NCBI RefSeq assembly: GCF_000235505.1
Contig: NZ_JH379031.1
Coordinates: forward strand, 58,103 to 122,102
Reading direction: 5' to 3'
Length of the DNA stretch: 64,000 bases
From: Hungatella hathewayi WAL-18680
GTDB taxonomy: Bacteria > Bacillota > Clostridia > Lachnospirales > Lachnospiraceae
Below, piece after piece: positions 1 to 8,564 of this stretch. The stretch's first letter is position 1, and every line of letters starts with the position of its first letter. The notes below the pieces were generated by a model. It was not told the DNA's origin. It did not search any database and was given only the letters and a program-made list of their open reading frames with translations. A program made the position numbers and the translations under genes.

Positions 1-413
1 AGTCCATAACGTCCCAGCACCTCCCGGCACCGTTTCCTGCTCGTTTCATCACGTTTCCCGCCACACACCTGCGCCCCCGCCTTCATAAGCGGGTCCAGAT
101 AGGACACACTCTGGGGAACCAGAACAATCTCGTGCCCCCGCAGCGCCTTCAATCTCTTTTGTGTAAGACTCTCCCCACAGTAAGCAATCTCCCCGCCCCA
201 GGAAGCATTATACGGCAGGATTCCCATCACAGCGTGGGCCAGCAGACTCTTTCCCGAACCGCTGGAACCCACAACCGCCACCATTTCCCCCTCATGAACC
301 GTCACACTCAAATCCCGGATGGCCGCAAAGCTCACCTGCCGGAAGCCCCGCTCATACTGGGTAAATGACACCGTCAAATGTTCCACCGACAACACTGTTT
401 TTCTCTCATCCAT
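1..413 (-). CDS. Peptide/nickel-class ABC transporter ATP-binding protein (C-terminus cut by window edge)
   Basis: This is the N-terminal 137 residues of a DppD/NikD-type ATPase that would power the importer encoded by the three genes upstream of it. The Walker A motif GSSGSGKS lies near residue 50 and a Q-loop with VPQSVSYLDPL follows; the signature and Walker B motifs lie beyond the window. The ATG at 413-411 follows a GGAGGAG-type ribosome binding site and starts 12 bases after the permease stop, so the genes are one operon. The partner ATPase (DppF/NikE type) is expected just outside the window. The substrate cannot be read from the ATPase. Confidence 0.9.
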   Translation of the reverse strand, partial: MDERKTVLSVEHLTVSFTQYERGFRQVSFAAIRDLSVTVHEGEMVAVVGSSGSGKSLLAHAVMGILPYNASWGGEIAYCGESLTQKRLKALRGHEIVLVPQSVSYLDPLMKAGAQVCGGKRDETSRKRCREVLGRYG

Positions 414-425
414 CTCCTACTCCTC

Positions 426-1259
426 CTACCGGTGCGCCTGTTTCGGGTCAATCAGCCTGCTTAAGTTATCGCCCAGCACATGAAACATCAGCACCACCAG
501 CACCAGCAAAAGCCCCGGAAACAGCGCCAGCCACCATCTTCCCATCGCCAGATATTTCATACTCTCCGAGAGAATCACCCCGATAGCCGGCTGCTCCGGC
601 GAAAGTCCAAATCCCAGAAATGTAATGCTGGCCTCATGCAGGATCGCATGGGGAAACAGCAGTATCAATCCCACCAGCAGCTGCGGAATCAAATGGGGCG
701 TCATATGCTTCATGGCAATCTGAAACCGCCCCATTCCCAGCTTTTCCGCCACCTTTATGTACTGGCTCTCCTTCAACTGAAGCACCTCTCCACGCATCAG
801 CCTGGCCAGCGATGTCCAGTGAGTCAGGGAAATGCCAACGACAACGCCCCAGAATCCTTTTCCCACTGCAAAAGAAATCAGCACCAACAGTAAAATATGG
901 GGAATCCCCATAACCAAATCAATCAGGCCGCTTATCGCCCCATCGACAAACCGTCCCATGGATGCCGCCGCGATTCCCATCAAAAAAGCTACCACCGAAC
1001 TGACTGCCGCTGTCAAAAGCCCCAGCCGAATACTCAGCGAAAGGCCGGTCAGCGTTCTCACAAACATGTCTCTCCCCATCCAGTCCGTACCAAACGGGTA
1101 CCGCAGACAGGGCGTCAGATTCTTTCTGGAGAAATCCGTCACCATGGCCTGTTCCTCCAGCAATCCTCCGGCTATTGTAATCCCAGCCAGAATAATCGCA
1201 GAAACTATCATCAGGCATACCATGGATTGGCGCCTGTTTCCTACACGCAATCCCTTCAT
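426..1259 (-). CDS. ABC transporter permease, DppC/NikC type
   Basis: This 277-residue inner-membrane permease has an N-terminal membrane helix, the FGTDWMGRDMFVRTLTG stretch typical of DppC/OppC proteins, and about five further hydrophobic segments. The cytoplasmic coupling loop (EAA-like) is around residues 165-195. It overlaps the upstream DppB-type permease gene by four bases, which is usual for co-translated permease pairs. With the substrate-binding protein at 2270-3907 it forms an importer of the peptide/opine/nickel family. Family assignment is firm; the solute is unknown. Confidence 0.9.
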   Translation of the reverse strand: MKGLRVGNRRQSMVCLMIVSAIILAGITIAGGLLEEQAMVTDFSRKNLTPCLRYPFGTDWMGRDMFVRTLTGLSLSIRLGLLTAAVSSVVAFLMGIAAASMGRFVDGAISGLIDLVMGIPHILLLVLISFAVGKGFWGVVVGISLTHWTSLARLMRGEVLQLKESQYIKVAEKLGMGRFQIAMKHMTPHLIPQLLVGLILLFPHAILHEASITFLGFGLSPEQPAIGVILSESMKYLAMGRWWLALFPGLLLVLVVLMFHVLGDNLSRLIDPKQAHR

Positions 1260-2266
1260 ACCCGTTTCCTCCCTCTGCGAATTCTGGGGTCCAGTACTCC
1301 GTACAGCAGGTTCGCCGTAAGGTTACCGGCAAATACAATCGCCGCGCTGATAACCGTAATTCCCAGCAGCAGCGGCACATCACCGCCCAGCCCCGCCGTC
1401 ACCGCCGCCTGTCCCAGACCCGGATAGGAAAATACCTGCTCCACCAGCACGGAACCGCCAAATATCTCACTGACAGACGCAAACTGCAGTGTCATGGCCG
1501 GAAGAATGATATTCCGGATACCGTGCCGCCACACAATACTCCCCGTAGACTCCCCTCTGGCCCTTGCAAACAGGACATAATCACTCTCCATCACCTCAAT
1601 CATCTTTTCCCTGGTGTGCATGGCAATGTTGGATATCCCCGTAATCGACAGCGTGACCGCCGGCAAAATAGCATGGACAATCCTGTCCCCAACCGTGACG
1701 CCGGACGCCTCCACGCCGATAGGCACACTGAGACCGATGGGCAGAAGTTTCAGCCATACGGCAAATACCATCAGAAGCACCAGCGCCAGCCAGAAGGCCG
1801 GTGTACTGGCCGTGATAAGCGCATAGGCAGATATGACTTTATCCGTCATTCTGCCTTTTTTTACACCTGCTGCAATTCCAAGCCCCAGCCCCACAACGCC
1901 GGACAGTATCCACGCTGATGCCATCAGCCACAGCGAATTCATCAGCTTCACACCGATGACATGGGAGACCGGCTGGCGGTACAGCAGGGAGACACCCATG
2001 TCTCCCCGTATAAAATCCCCCGCCCAGGACAGGAACCGTTTCGTGGCTGGAACGCCGACTCCCCAGTATTCCCGCAGTTTCTGTATTTGCTCGCTGCTCA
2101 TGCTCCCCAGCGCCGCCTGTCCCACGTTGGTCTGAAGCGGGTCAAGCGGAGACATTTCCACAAGGAAAAATGCCGCCATGCTCACCAGCGCCAGAAGGAC
2201 CGCCATTCGTATGAAGTTTTTAGCGATAAACCATGCCATTTCTGTGCGATGCGCCTTATTTTTCAT
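1256..2266 (-). CDS. ABC transporter permease, DppB/NikB type
   Basis: This 336-residue protein is a membrane permease with an N-terminal helix after about 15 residues, the family-typical region ending MSPLDPLQ, and five more membrane segments. The conserved loop containing the ARARGES segment (about residues 225-245) and VLVEQVFSYPGLGQA fit the BPD_transp_1 domain of DppB. It lies 3 bases after the substrate-binding protein and overlaps dppC-like by 4 bases. It should form the heterodimeric channel with the protein at 426-1259. Confidence 0.9.
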   Translation of the reverse strand: MKNKAHRTEMAWFIAKNFIRMAVLLALVSMAAFFLVEMSPLDPLQTNVGQAALGSMSSEQIQKLREYWGVGVPATKRFLSWAGDFIRGDMGVSLLYRQPVSHVIGVKLMNSLWLMASAWILSGVVGLGLGIAAGVKKGRMTDKVISAYALITASTPAFWLALVLLMVFAVWLKLLPIGLSVPIGVEASGVTVGDRIVHAILPAVTLSITGISNIAMHTREKMIEVMESDYVLFARARGESTGSIVWRHGIRNIILPAMTLQFASVSEIFGGSVLVEQVFSYPGLGQAAVTAGLGGDVPLLLGITVISAAIVFAGNLTANLLYGVLDPRIRRGRKRV

Positions 2267-2269
2267 GTT

Positions 2270-3907
2270 TTAATTCCAGCTCCACTCATCTACATTATTT
2301 ACAATAGACCATCCGTGACCGTGGGGATGAAGTTTCTGCTCCGCCACCTTTAAGTTGTTTCTTGACCAGTACAGATGGTCGATATTGACCAGCCAAATCC
2401 ATGGGATATCTCCATCCTGCGTGATACCGGTTGTCCCGTCCCACTGGGCTTTCTGCCAAAGCTCATAGGATTCTTCCAAATCACTGCTTGCGAGTGCCTC
2501 ATCCATGTACCGGTCCACGGTAGAATTGGCATAGGGAGAATACTCCGCAAGGCCGGTTCCCTCCATGGAATGGTAAATGTTGTAGAGCTCCATAGGAGTA
2601 TGCGCCCCCCATCCCCACATCAGCGGTTCTGACTGCGCTCTGTCGTAGGCTTCGTCCCAGCCAACGCCCTCTGTCTTCACATCTATCCCGATTTTCTTCA
2701 GCTGGTTGGAAGTGTCTGCGGCAAGCGCCTGTCGGACAGAATCGCTGGCCGGATACATCAGAGTCATCTCCGCCCGTTTTCCATCCTTCTCCCGGATGCC
2801 GTCCGCTCCGGATACCCATCCAGCTTCCTCCAAAAGCGCGGCGGCCTGTTCCGGATTGTAATCTGTTTTGGCAATGCTGTTATACCACGGCATTTTGTCG
2901 CAGACGCTGTATGCTGGACTTCCATAGCCATTTAATACGTTTTCTATCATCTCATCTCTGTTGATGGCGATGTTGATGGCCCTCCTTACAAGAACATCGG
3001 AGGTAAAATCATTTCCAATCATCATACCTGCATTCTCTGAGGCAGCGGTGGCCGGAAGATTGAATCCACGGTTATCCACCGTCTCAAAGGACAGCAGCTC
3101 GAATCCATCCACAACCTGGTCCGAATAGGAGGCCGCCGTGTAAGCCAAATCCACCTGTCCGGACTGAACCGCCGCGAACGCCGCGTCCTCATCCATGAAC
3201 AAAATTGTCACCTTTTTCATCTTCGGCGCCTCCCCATAATAATCCGGGTTGGCCTCAAAGATCACCTGCTGCCCCTTATCCCACTGTTTCAGCAGATACC
3301 GGCCGGAGCCGATGGGATGTTCCCCATAATCAGGTCCATAAGCATGCTCCGGCACAATCCCGGCAATCGCCATGGTATACGGCCAGATAGAATACGGACG
3401 GTTCATCTGAAACTCTACCGTCGTGTCATCAAGGGCTTTCGCTTCCTTCAGCATTGTGAAATCATTAACAGAACTGGTATCCCGCAGTGTGTTGTAGGTA
3501 AATGCCACATCCTCCGCCGTCAGCTTCTCCCCGTCGGAAAATGACACGTCATCCCGGATTTTCACCGTCCATGTCAGTCCATCATCCGTAACTGACATAT
3601 CGGTAGCCAAATCATAATCAATCTTTAAGTCCGGTGTGGTCACCGTCAATGTGCTCTGAATCAACGGCTCATGCACATGCTCGCCTGCGCCCCAGCCATA
3701 AGCAGGGTCAAATCCGGCCTCCGGCTCCGAGGTCGGCCCCATCACCACGATGACGTCCTCCCGGTTCCCGGCACTGACACCTGTGGTTTCCTGCAAATTT
3801 TCATCCGCAGTTGTCTTGTTCGTTCCATTCCCATTGTTTCCACAGCCGGCAGCGAGCATCGCCACGGCCACTATCATCGCCGCATATCCCAATTTTCTCT
3901 TTTTCAT
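2270..3907 (-). CDS. Extracellular solute-binding lipoprotein, SBP_bac_5 family
   Basis: This 545-residue protein is the capture component of the importer. A signal peptide ends in a lipobox LAAGC (Cys22), so it should be lipid-anchored outside the membrane, followed by a low-complexity Asn/Thr linker. The body shows family-5 motifs such as DGLTWTVKIRDDVSFSDG and TAEDVAFTYNTL. The early PEAGFDPAYGWG and HEPLIQSTL stretches resemble members of the family often annotated as nickel binding, but metal specificity is not demonstrated. It is the first gene of the operon and has the promoter at 4115-4143 upstream. Confidence 0.9.
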   Translation of the reverse strand: MKKRKLGYAAMIVAVAMLAAGCGNNGNGTNKTTADENLQETTGVSAGNREDVIVVMGPTSEPEAGFDPAYGWGAGEHVHEPLIQSTLTVTTPDLKIDYDLATDMSVTDDGLTWTVKIRDDVSFSDGEKLTAEDVAFTYNTLRDTSSVNDFTMLKEAKALDDTTVEFQMNRPYSIWPYTMAIAGIVPEHAYGPDYGEHPIGSGRYLLKQWDKGQQVIFEANPDYYGEAPKMKKVTILFMDEDAAFAAVQSGQVDLAYTAASYSDQVVDGFELLSFETVDNRGFNLPATAASENAGMMIGNDFTSDVLVRRAINIAINRDEMIENVLNGYGSPAYSVCDKMPWYNSIAKTDYNPEQAAALLEEAGWVSGADGIREKDGKRAEMTLMYPASDSVRQALAADTSNQLKKIGIDVKTEGVGWDEAYDRAQSEPLMWGWGAHTPMELYNIYHSMEGTGLAEYSPYANSTVDRYMDEALASSDLEESYELWQKAQWDGTTGITQDGDIPWIWLVNIDHLYWSRNNLKVAEQKLHPHGHGWSIVNNVDEWSWN

Positions 3908-4363
3908 CGTTTCGTAGTTCCCTTTCTGTTTTGCCCACTATTCTGTTTTGAATTTCTGCCATAAAAAATACCAGAAATATAATATGTGCATTCCTTGAGA
4001 ATACAAATTACCTTCCTGGTATAATTCGTTCTATATGATTTTCACTGATATTTTTATTTTTCACTAATTACCATTTTTAATTTATGTTAGGGACTTCGGT
4101 CACCTGTTAAAGAAATTATACGCAATTTTCAGACAAACGTCAACATTATTTTCCCCAAACGTTTGTGTAAATCGTTCTATCATTTTGTCTGAATTTTGCC
4201 TGGATTTTTTCTGGGGAAATTACAGCACAGAAAGAAGCCGCCACATCCACGTTCGCAAGAAATATCATGAATGTATTGCTTTTCTCTGGTATACTACAAG
4301 ATAACCGTTATAATTCCACCCACAAAACCAAACAAAACAGCACAGGAAAAGAGGTCTTCGCAT
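3908..4363. other. 456-bp intergenic region between divergent transporter operon and UvrA paralogue
   Basis: The region is AT-rich and holds no convincing gene. It contains the sigma-A promoter for the leftward ABC operon at 4115-4143, giving an untranslated leader of roughly 200 nt. I did not recognise a known riboswitch in that leader. For the rightward gene there is only an extended -10 candidate (TGGTATACT, 4287-4295) without a clear -35 element. Confidence 0.6.
4115..4143 (-). promoter_or_regulatory. Sigma-A promoter of the leftward ABC importer operon
   Basis: On the minus strand TTGACG (4143-4138) and a perfect TATAAT (4120-4115) are separated by exactly 17 bases. Transcription would begin near 4108 and read a leader of about 200 nt before the lipoprotein start at 3907. 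Confidence 0.8.
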
Positions 4364-6622
4364 ATGAAAGATATCATCATACAGGGGCTTACCCAAAACA
4401 ATTTAAAACATGTCACGTTTCAGATTCCGAAAGAAAAAATCACCGTCTTCACGGGCGTATCCGGTTCCGGTAAATCCAGCATTGTGTTTGATACCATCGC
4501 CGCAGAATCACAGCGGCAGATGAATGCCACCTATCCGGCATTTGTCCGCTCCAGACTTCCGAAGTATCCAAAACCGGCAGTAGAGCGGATTGACAATCTG
4601 ACAGCGTCTGTCGTTGTGGACCAGTCTCCTCTGGGCGGAAATGCCCGTTCAACCGTCGGAACTATCAGTGGTCTCTACTCCAGTTTGCGGCTGTTATTTT
4701 CAAGAATCGGCCTGCCTTATATCGGCACCGCGTCCTATTTTTCTTTTAACGACACCAACGGGATGTGCAAGACGTGTTCCGGCCTGGGAAAAGTCACAAG
4801 GGTTGATATGGAATCCGTGCTAGACCCGGATAAGTCATGGAACGAGGGCTGTCTGAAGGATTCCCTCTTCCGCCCCGGCTCCTGGTACTGGAAACAGTAT
4901 GCCCAGTCCGGACTGTTTGACCTTGACAAGCCGATTAAGGATTATTCGGCTGAGGAGTACAATCTTCTCCTATATGGCTCCCGCGACGGTATCAGTGAGC
5001 CGGAAAATCCGAAGGTAACCGGTATCTATCACAAATACACCAAGACTCTTCTTAACCGGGATATCAGCAGCAAAAGCCGCCACACCCAGGAGAAATCACA
5101 GAATCTGGTTGTCGAGATGGAATGCGATGACTGCCATGGAAAACGGCTGAACCCGGCTGCTTTAAGCTGCAAAATAAACGGGTATTCCATCGCGGATATG
5201 TGTGAGATGGAACTGACACAGCTGAGGGATGTTCTGGCTCATATCTCCGATGAAACAGTGGGAGTGCTGGTCCGGACACTACTGGAGGGACTGGACCGAA
5301 TGATAGAAATCGGCCTGCCCTATCTGCATTTAAACCGTGATACCCCTTCCCTGTCCGGCGGGGAAGCACAGCGGTTAAAGCTGGTCCGCTATATGGGCAG
5401 CAGTCTGACTGGCATGACCTATATTTTCGACGAGCCCAGCGCGGGTATGCATCCCCGCGACGTTTACCGCATGAACAACCTGTTAAAGCAGCTCCGCGAC
5501 AAAGGCAACACCGTTCTCGTGGTAGAGCATGACAAGGATGTCATCTCCATAGCCGATTATATCATCGACGTGGGACCGCAGGCGGGTCAGCATGGAGGCG
5601 AAATTGTCTTTGCCGGCAGCTATCAGGAACTGCTCCAAGCCGACACACTGACAGGCAGAGCCATGCGCCAGTCCCTGCCCATCAAGGAAAATCCACGCCA
5701 GCCGCAGGGCAGTCTGCCGGTTCGCGGGGCCAGTCTGCACAATTTAAAGAACGTGGATGTGGATATCCCTCTCGGCATCATGACCGTTGTGACCGGAGTG
5801 GCAGGCTCCGGGAAAAGTACATTAATCTCCCGTGTATTTGCCAGGCAGTATGACAGCGATATCGTGATGATAGACCAGGGTCCAATCACTGCAACCAACC
5901 GGTCCACCCCCGCTTCCTACCTTGGTTTCTTTGATGAAATACGAAAGCTCCTGGCACGGGAAAACGACAAACCGGACAGTCTGTTCAGTTTCAATTCCAC
6001 CGGCGCCTGCCCCGTATGCGGCGGCAAAGGTGTTATCGTAACCGAACTCGCCTTCATGGACCCGATTGTCACGGAATGTGAATCCTGCAACGGCATGCGG
6101 TACAACCAGGAAGCTCTCGCCTGCACTTACAAAGGAAAAAATATCGTCGACCTCCTGAACCTGACCGCATCCCAGGCCCTGGAAGTCTTCGACGACGCAA
6201 AAATCAAAAAGCACCTGAAAGTCATGCAGCAGGTAGGATTATCCTATCTAACCCTGGGCCAGCCCCTAAGCACCCTGTCCGGCGGTGAACGCCAGCGAAT
6301 CAAACTGGCGAAAAACCTCAACAAAAAAGGAAACATCATCGTCATGGACGAGCCCACCACCGGACTACACATGTCCGACATCCAAAACCTGCTAAAACTC
6401 TTCGACCTAATCGTCAACCGCGGAAACACCCTGGTAGTCATCGAGCACAACCTCGACGTCATGAAGCAAGCCGACTGGCTCATCGACATCGGCCCCGACG
6501 GCGGCAAAAACGGCGGCGAAGTAGTCTTCACCGGCACCCCCACCCAAATGCTCCAAACCGCCAAAACCCTCACAGCCGATTGCCTTCGGGCATCGTGTTC
6601 CCATAACCTCGAATTGACTTGA
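4364..6622 (+). CDS. UvrA-like ABC ATPase (stand-alone excinuclease subunit A paralogue)
   Basis: This 752-residue protein has two UvrA ABC modules. The first has Walker A GVSGSGKSS (31-39), a CxxC zinc motif (CKTCSGLGK), a second CDDCHGKR, signature LSGGEAQR and Walker B YIFDEPSAG. The second has GVAGSGKST, CPVCGGKG with CESCNGMR, LSGGERQR and IIVMDEPTTG. True UvrA is about 940 residues, so this is the short class lacking part of the insertion domains, including probably the UvrB-binding region. Such paralogues are linked to drug tolerance or DNA-lesion sensing, but its role here is unknown. I chose ATG 4364, preceded by GAGG, over an upstream in-frame ATG at 4271 that has no ribosome binding site. 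No uvrB or uvrC is nearby. Confidence 0.88.
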   Translation: MKDIIIQGLTQNNLKHVTFQIPKEKITVFTGVSGSGKSSIVFDTIAAESQRQMNATYPAFVRSRLPKYPKPAVERIDNLTASVVVDQSPLGGNARSTVGTISGLYSSLRLLFSRIGLPYIGTASYFSFNDTNGMCKTCSGLGKVTRVDMESVLDPDKSWNEGCLKDSLFRPGSWYWKQYAQSGLFDLDKPIKDYSAEEYNLLLYGSRDGISEPENPKVTGIYHKYTKTLLNRDISSKSRHTQEKSQNLVVEMECDDCHGKRLNPAALSCKINGYSIADMCEMELTQLRDVLAHISDETVGVLVRTLLEGLDRMIEIGLPYLHLNRDTPSLSGGEAQRLKLVRYMGSSLTGMTYIFDEPSAGMHPRDVYRMNNLLKQLRDKGNTVLVVEHDKDVISIADYIIDVGPQAGQHGGEIVFAGSYQELLQADTLTGRAMRQSLPIKENPRQPQGSLPVRGASLHNLKNVDVDIPLGIMTVVTGVAGSGKSTLISRVFARQYDSDIVMIDQGPITATNRSTPASYLGFFDEIRKLLARENDKPDSLFSFNSTGACPVCGGKGVIVTELAFMDPIVTECESCNGMRYNQEALACTYKGKNIVDLLNLTASQALEVFDDAKIKKHLKVMQQVGLSYLTLGQPLSTLSGGERQRIKLAKNLNKKGNIIVMDEPTTGLHMSDIQNLLKLFDLIVNRGNTLVVIEHNLDVMKQADWLIDIGPDGGKNGGEVVFTGTPTQMLQTAKTLTADCLRASCSHNLELT

Positions 6623-6646
6623 CTTTGTATATCTCCTCTATATACT
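6619..6646 (+). promoter_or_regulatory. Sigma-A promoter of the deaminase-phzF unit
   Basis: TTGACT (6619-6624) and TATACT (6641-6646) are separated by 16 bases, just after the UvrA-like stop codon. An AGGAGG-type ribosome binding site precedes the ATG at 6696. Confidence 0.65.
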
Positions 6647-6695
6647 TAAACTATGGTACACAAAAACATATAATCAGCAGGAGGAATACACCACC

Positions 6696-7646
6696 ATGAA
6701 TGATTCAACAACTTTCATCTCCGCCCTAAAAGATAATAACCTAAATGAACTTAGAAAAATTCCCAAAGCCGATTTACACAACCACTTTGTATTAGGTGGG
6801 GACAGGGCATATATTAAGCAGAAAACGGGTTTTGACATCCTGCCGATAACGACTCCTCTGCATTCCATGGATGAAATGCACGCATGGTCAAGTGTGAATA
6901 TTGGGAAGCGTTTTGAGAGCAGAGAAATGCGGCAGTTGTTGATTGATGCTTCATTTGAACAGGCAAAGCTGGACGGAGTCTCTGTGTTGGAAATAGGTGA
7001 AGATGTATGGGCGCTGGGGACGTTTTTTAATCATGATATTGACGCACTGATTGATGCATTTGAACAGGCACACCAACGGATTGCACCGGATATAGAGCTT
7101 CGGCTTCAGATTGGGATGTCACGGCATTGTGGGATTAACTATCTTTTATCCTGTTTGGAACCGTTTTGGGGCAGAAAAGAATTTTATTCCATTGATTTGT
7201 ATGGCGATGAATTTGCACAGCCCATCGAGAACTTTGTTCCTATTTACCAAAAGGCTAAGGAACATGGATTAAGACTCAAGGCACATATCGGCGAGTGGGG
7301 AACATCCGATGATGTGATTCAGGGAATCGAACTGTTATCACTTGATGAGGTTCAGCACGGAATTTCAGCGACAGTGTCTAACAGGGCCATTGACTATCTG
7401 TTGGAGCACCAGATTCGCTTAAATATCACACCGTCAAGCAACGTCCTTTTAGGCAGAGTCGCTCACATGAAAGAACACCCCATCGCCAAACTATTCCGGG
7501 TCGGACTCGATGTCACAGTCAACTCCGATGATGTTTTAATCTTTGACAGCGATGTTTCCAAAGAGTATCTATCCTTATATAACAACCATGTTTTGGAGGC
7601 AGAAGAACTCGATCGGATACGTTTAAACGGCTTGCGGGAATTATAA
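6696..7646 (+). CDS. Adenosine deaminase family protein
   Basis: This 316-residue cytoplasmic hydrolase belongs to the amidohydrolase-fold adenosine/AMP deaminase family. Zinc and catalytic signatures are visible in order: KADLHNHF near residue 25, KAHIGEWG (His and the catalytic Glu), EVQHGISA (His), NITPSSNVLLG and VNSDDVLIF (Asp). It is slightly short at the C-terminus, ending RLNGLREL where relatives usually run about 15-25 residues further. Nothing in the next frame suggests a frameshift. It has its own promoter and is followed 40 bases later by a PhzF-family gene. Adenosine deamination is the family role; related members act on other purines or aminodeoxyfutalosine. Confidence 0.85.
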   Translation: MNDSTTFISALKDNNLNELRKIPKADLHNHFVLGGDRAYIKQKTGFDILPITTPLHSMDEMHAWSSVNIGKRFESREMRQLLIDASFEQAKLDGVSVLEIGEDVWALGTFFNHDIDALIDAFEQAHQRIAPDIELRLQIGMSRHCGINYLLSCLEPFWGRKEFYSIDLYGDEFAQPIENFVPIYQKAKEHGLRLKAHIGEWGTSDDVIQGIELLSLDEVQHGISATVSNRAIDYLLEHQIRLNITPSSNVLLGRVAHMKEHPIAKLFRVGLDVTVNSDDVLIFDSDVSKEYLSLYNNHVLEAEELDRIRLNGLREL

Positions 7647-7686
7647 GCAGACAAACTAATAATATATAAACTCGAGGAAAGTATCT

Positions 7687-8547
7687 ATGGAAATTTATGT
7701 AGCTAGTGCATTCAGCAAAAATAATACAGGTGGTAACAAAGCTGGCGTTGTTGTTAGAGATTATCATTTGACAGATAAGCAGAAAATAAAAATTGCCAGG
7801 CAGTTGGGATATTCTGAAACGGCTTTTATCAGCGCCAGCAGAAATGCGGACTTCCAATTCGAATATTTTACCCCCGTCGAAGAAGTCCCCATGTGCGGGC
7901 ACGCGACGATTGCTGCTTTTGTAGTATTAAAACATCTGGGTATGCTGTCAAAACCAGAATACAAAATAGAGACCAAGTCCGGAATCTTAACTATAAACAT
8001 TGACGACGATGTAATTCTGATGCAGCAAAACCTGCCATCCTATTTTGATATTATCTCAAGCAGTGAAATTGCCAAATGCATTGATAACAGCATTTTGCAG
8101 AACGATTATCCCATCCAAATTGTTTCCACCGGATTAAAGGATATTTTAGTCCCAATCAATCATATAGAAAATCTTCAAAACTTAAACCCGGATTTTGAAG
8201 AGATGATTAACATCAGCCGTGACAAAAATGTCGTAGGAATCCATGCATTTACACTCATAAATCAGGAACATGTAACTGCCATCTGTCGAAATTTTGCCCC
8301 GCTGTACGGAATCAACGAAGAATCCGCAACCGGGACCTCCAATTGCGCACTGGCCTGTTATCTTTTTAAATATGGAATCAAAAAAGACACCTATCTCTTT
8401 GAACAAGGTTATGAACTCCACAATCCATCGAGAATCATTGTTCATATACAGAGTGAAAACAATACCATCTCAAATGTCGCCGTTGGTGGAAACGGATACC
8501 TCGTAGAGACGCTATCCATCGACCTGGATTCAAAAAATGCACACTGA
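7687..8547 (+). CDS. PhzF family isomerase/epimerase-like protein
   Basis: This 286-residue protein belongs to the PhzF/diaminopimelate-epimerase-fold family. The N-terminus IYVASAF, the ETAFI segment with the conserved catalytic-position Glu near residue 45, MCGHATIAA (about 76-84) and EESATGTSNCALACY (about 215) are all typical. PhzF itself isomerises a phenazine precursor; no phenazine genes are present, so the substrate is unknown. It is co-directional with the deaminase-like gene and very likely co-transcribed. Its stop codon lies inside a terminator stem shared with the convergent gene. Confidence 0.85.
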   Translation: MEIYVASAFSKNNTGGNKAGVVVRDYHLTDKQKIKIARQLGYSETAFISASRNADFQFEYFTPVEEVPMCGHATIAAFVVLKHLGMLSKPEYKIETKSGILTINIDDDVILMQQNLPSYFDIISSSEIAKCIDNSILQNDYPIQIVSTGLKDILVPINHIENLQNLNPDFEEMINISRDKNVVGIHAFTLINQEHVTAICRNFAPLYGINEESATGTSNCALACYLFKYGIKKDTYLFEQGYELHNPSRIIVHIQSENNTISNVAVGGNGYLVETLSIDLDSKNAH

Positions 8548-8564
8548 CCTAAATCAGTGTGCAT
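8537..8564. terminator. Bidirectional terminator between phzF-like gene and the fatty-acid operon
   Basis: Arms 8537-8547 and 8554-8564 form a perfect 11-bp stem around a 6-base loop. On the minus strand the stem is followed by six T residues, which makes it a good intrinsic terminator for the long fab operon. The TGA stop codons of both convergent genes lie within the stem. Confidence 0.85.

Noticed and set aside
1..3907. Naming the first importer nikABCD
   Set aside because: Sequence features of the binding protein hint at the nickel branch, but no nickel enzyme, NikR or metal motif supports it.
4271..4363. Earlier start for the UvrA paralogue
   Set aside because: The extra 31 residues do not resemble UvrA and no ribosome binding site precedes the upstream ATG.
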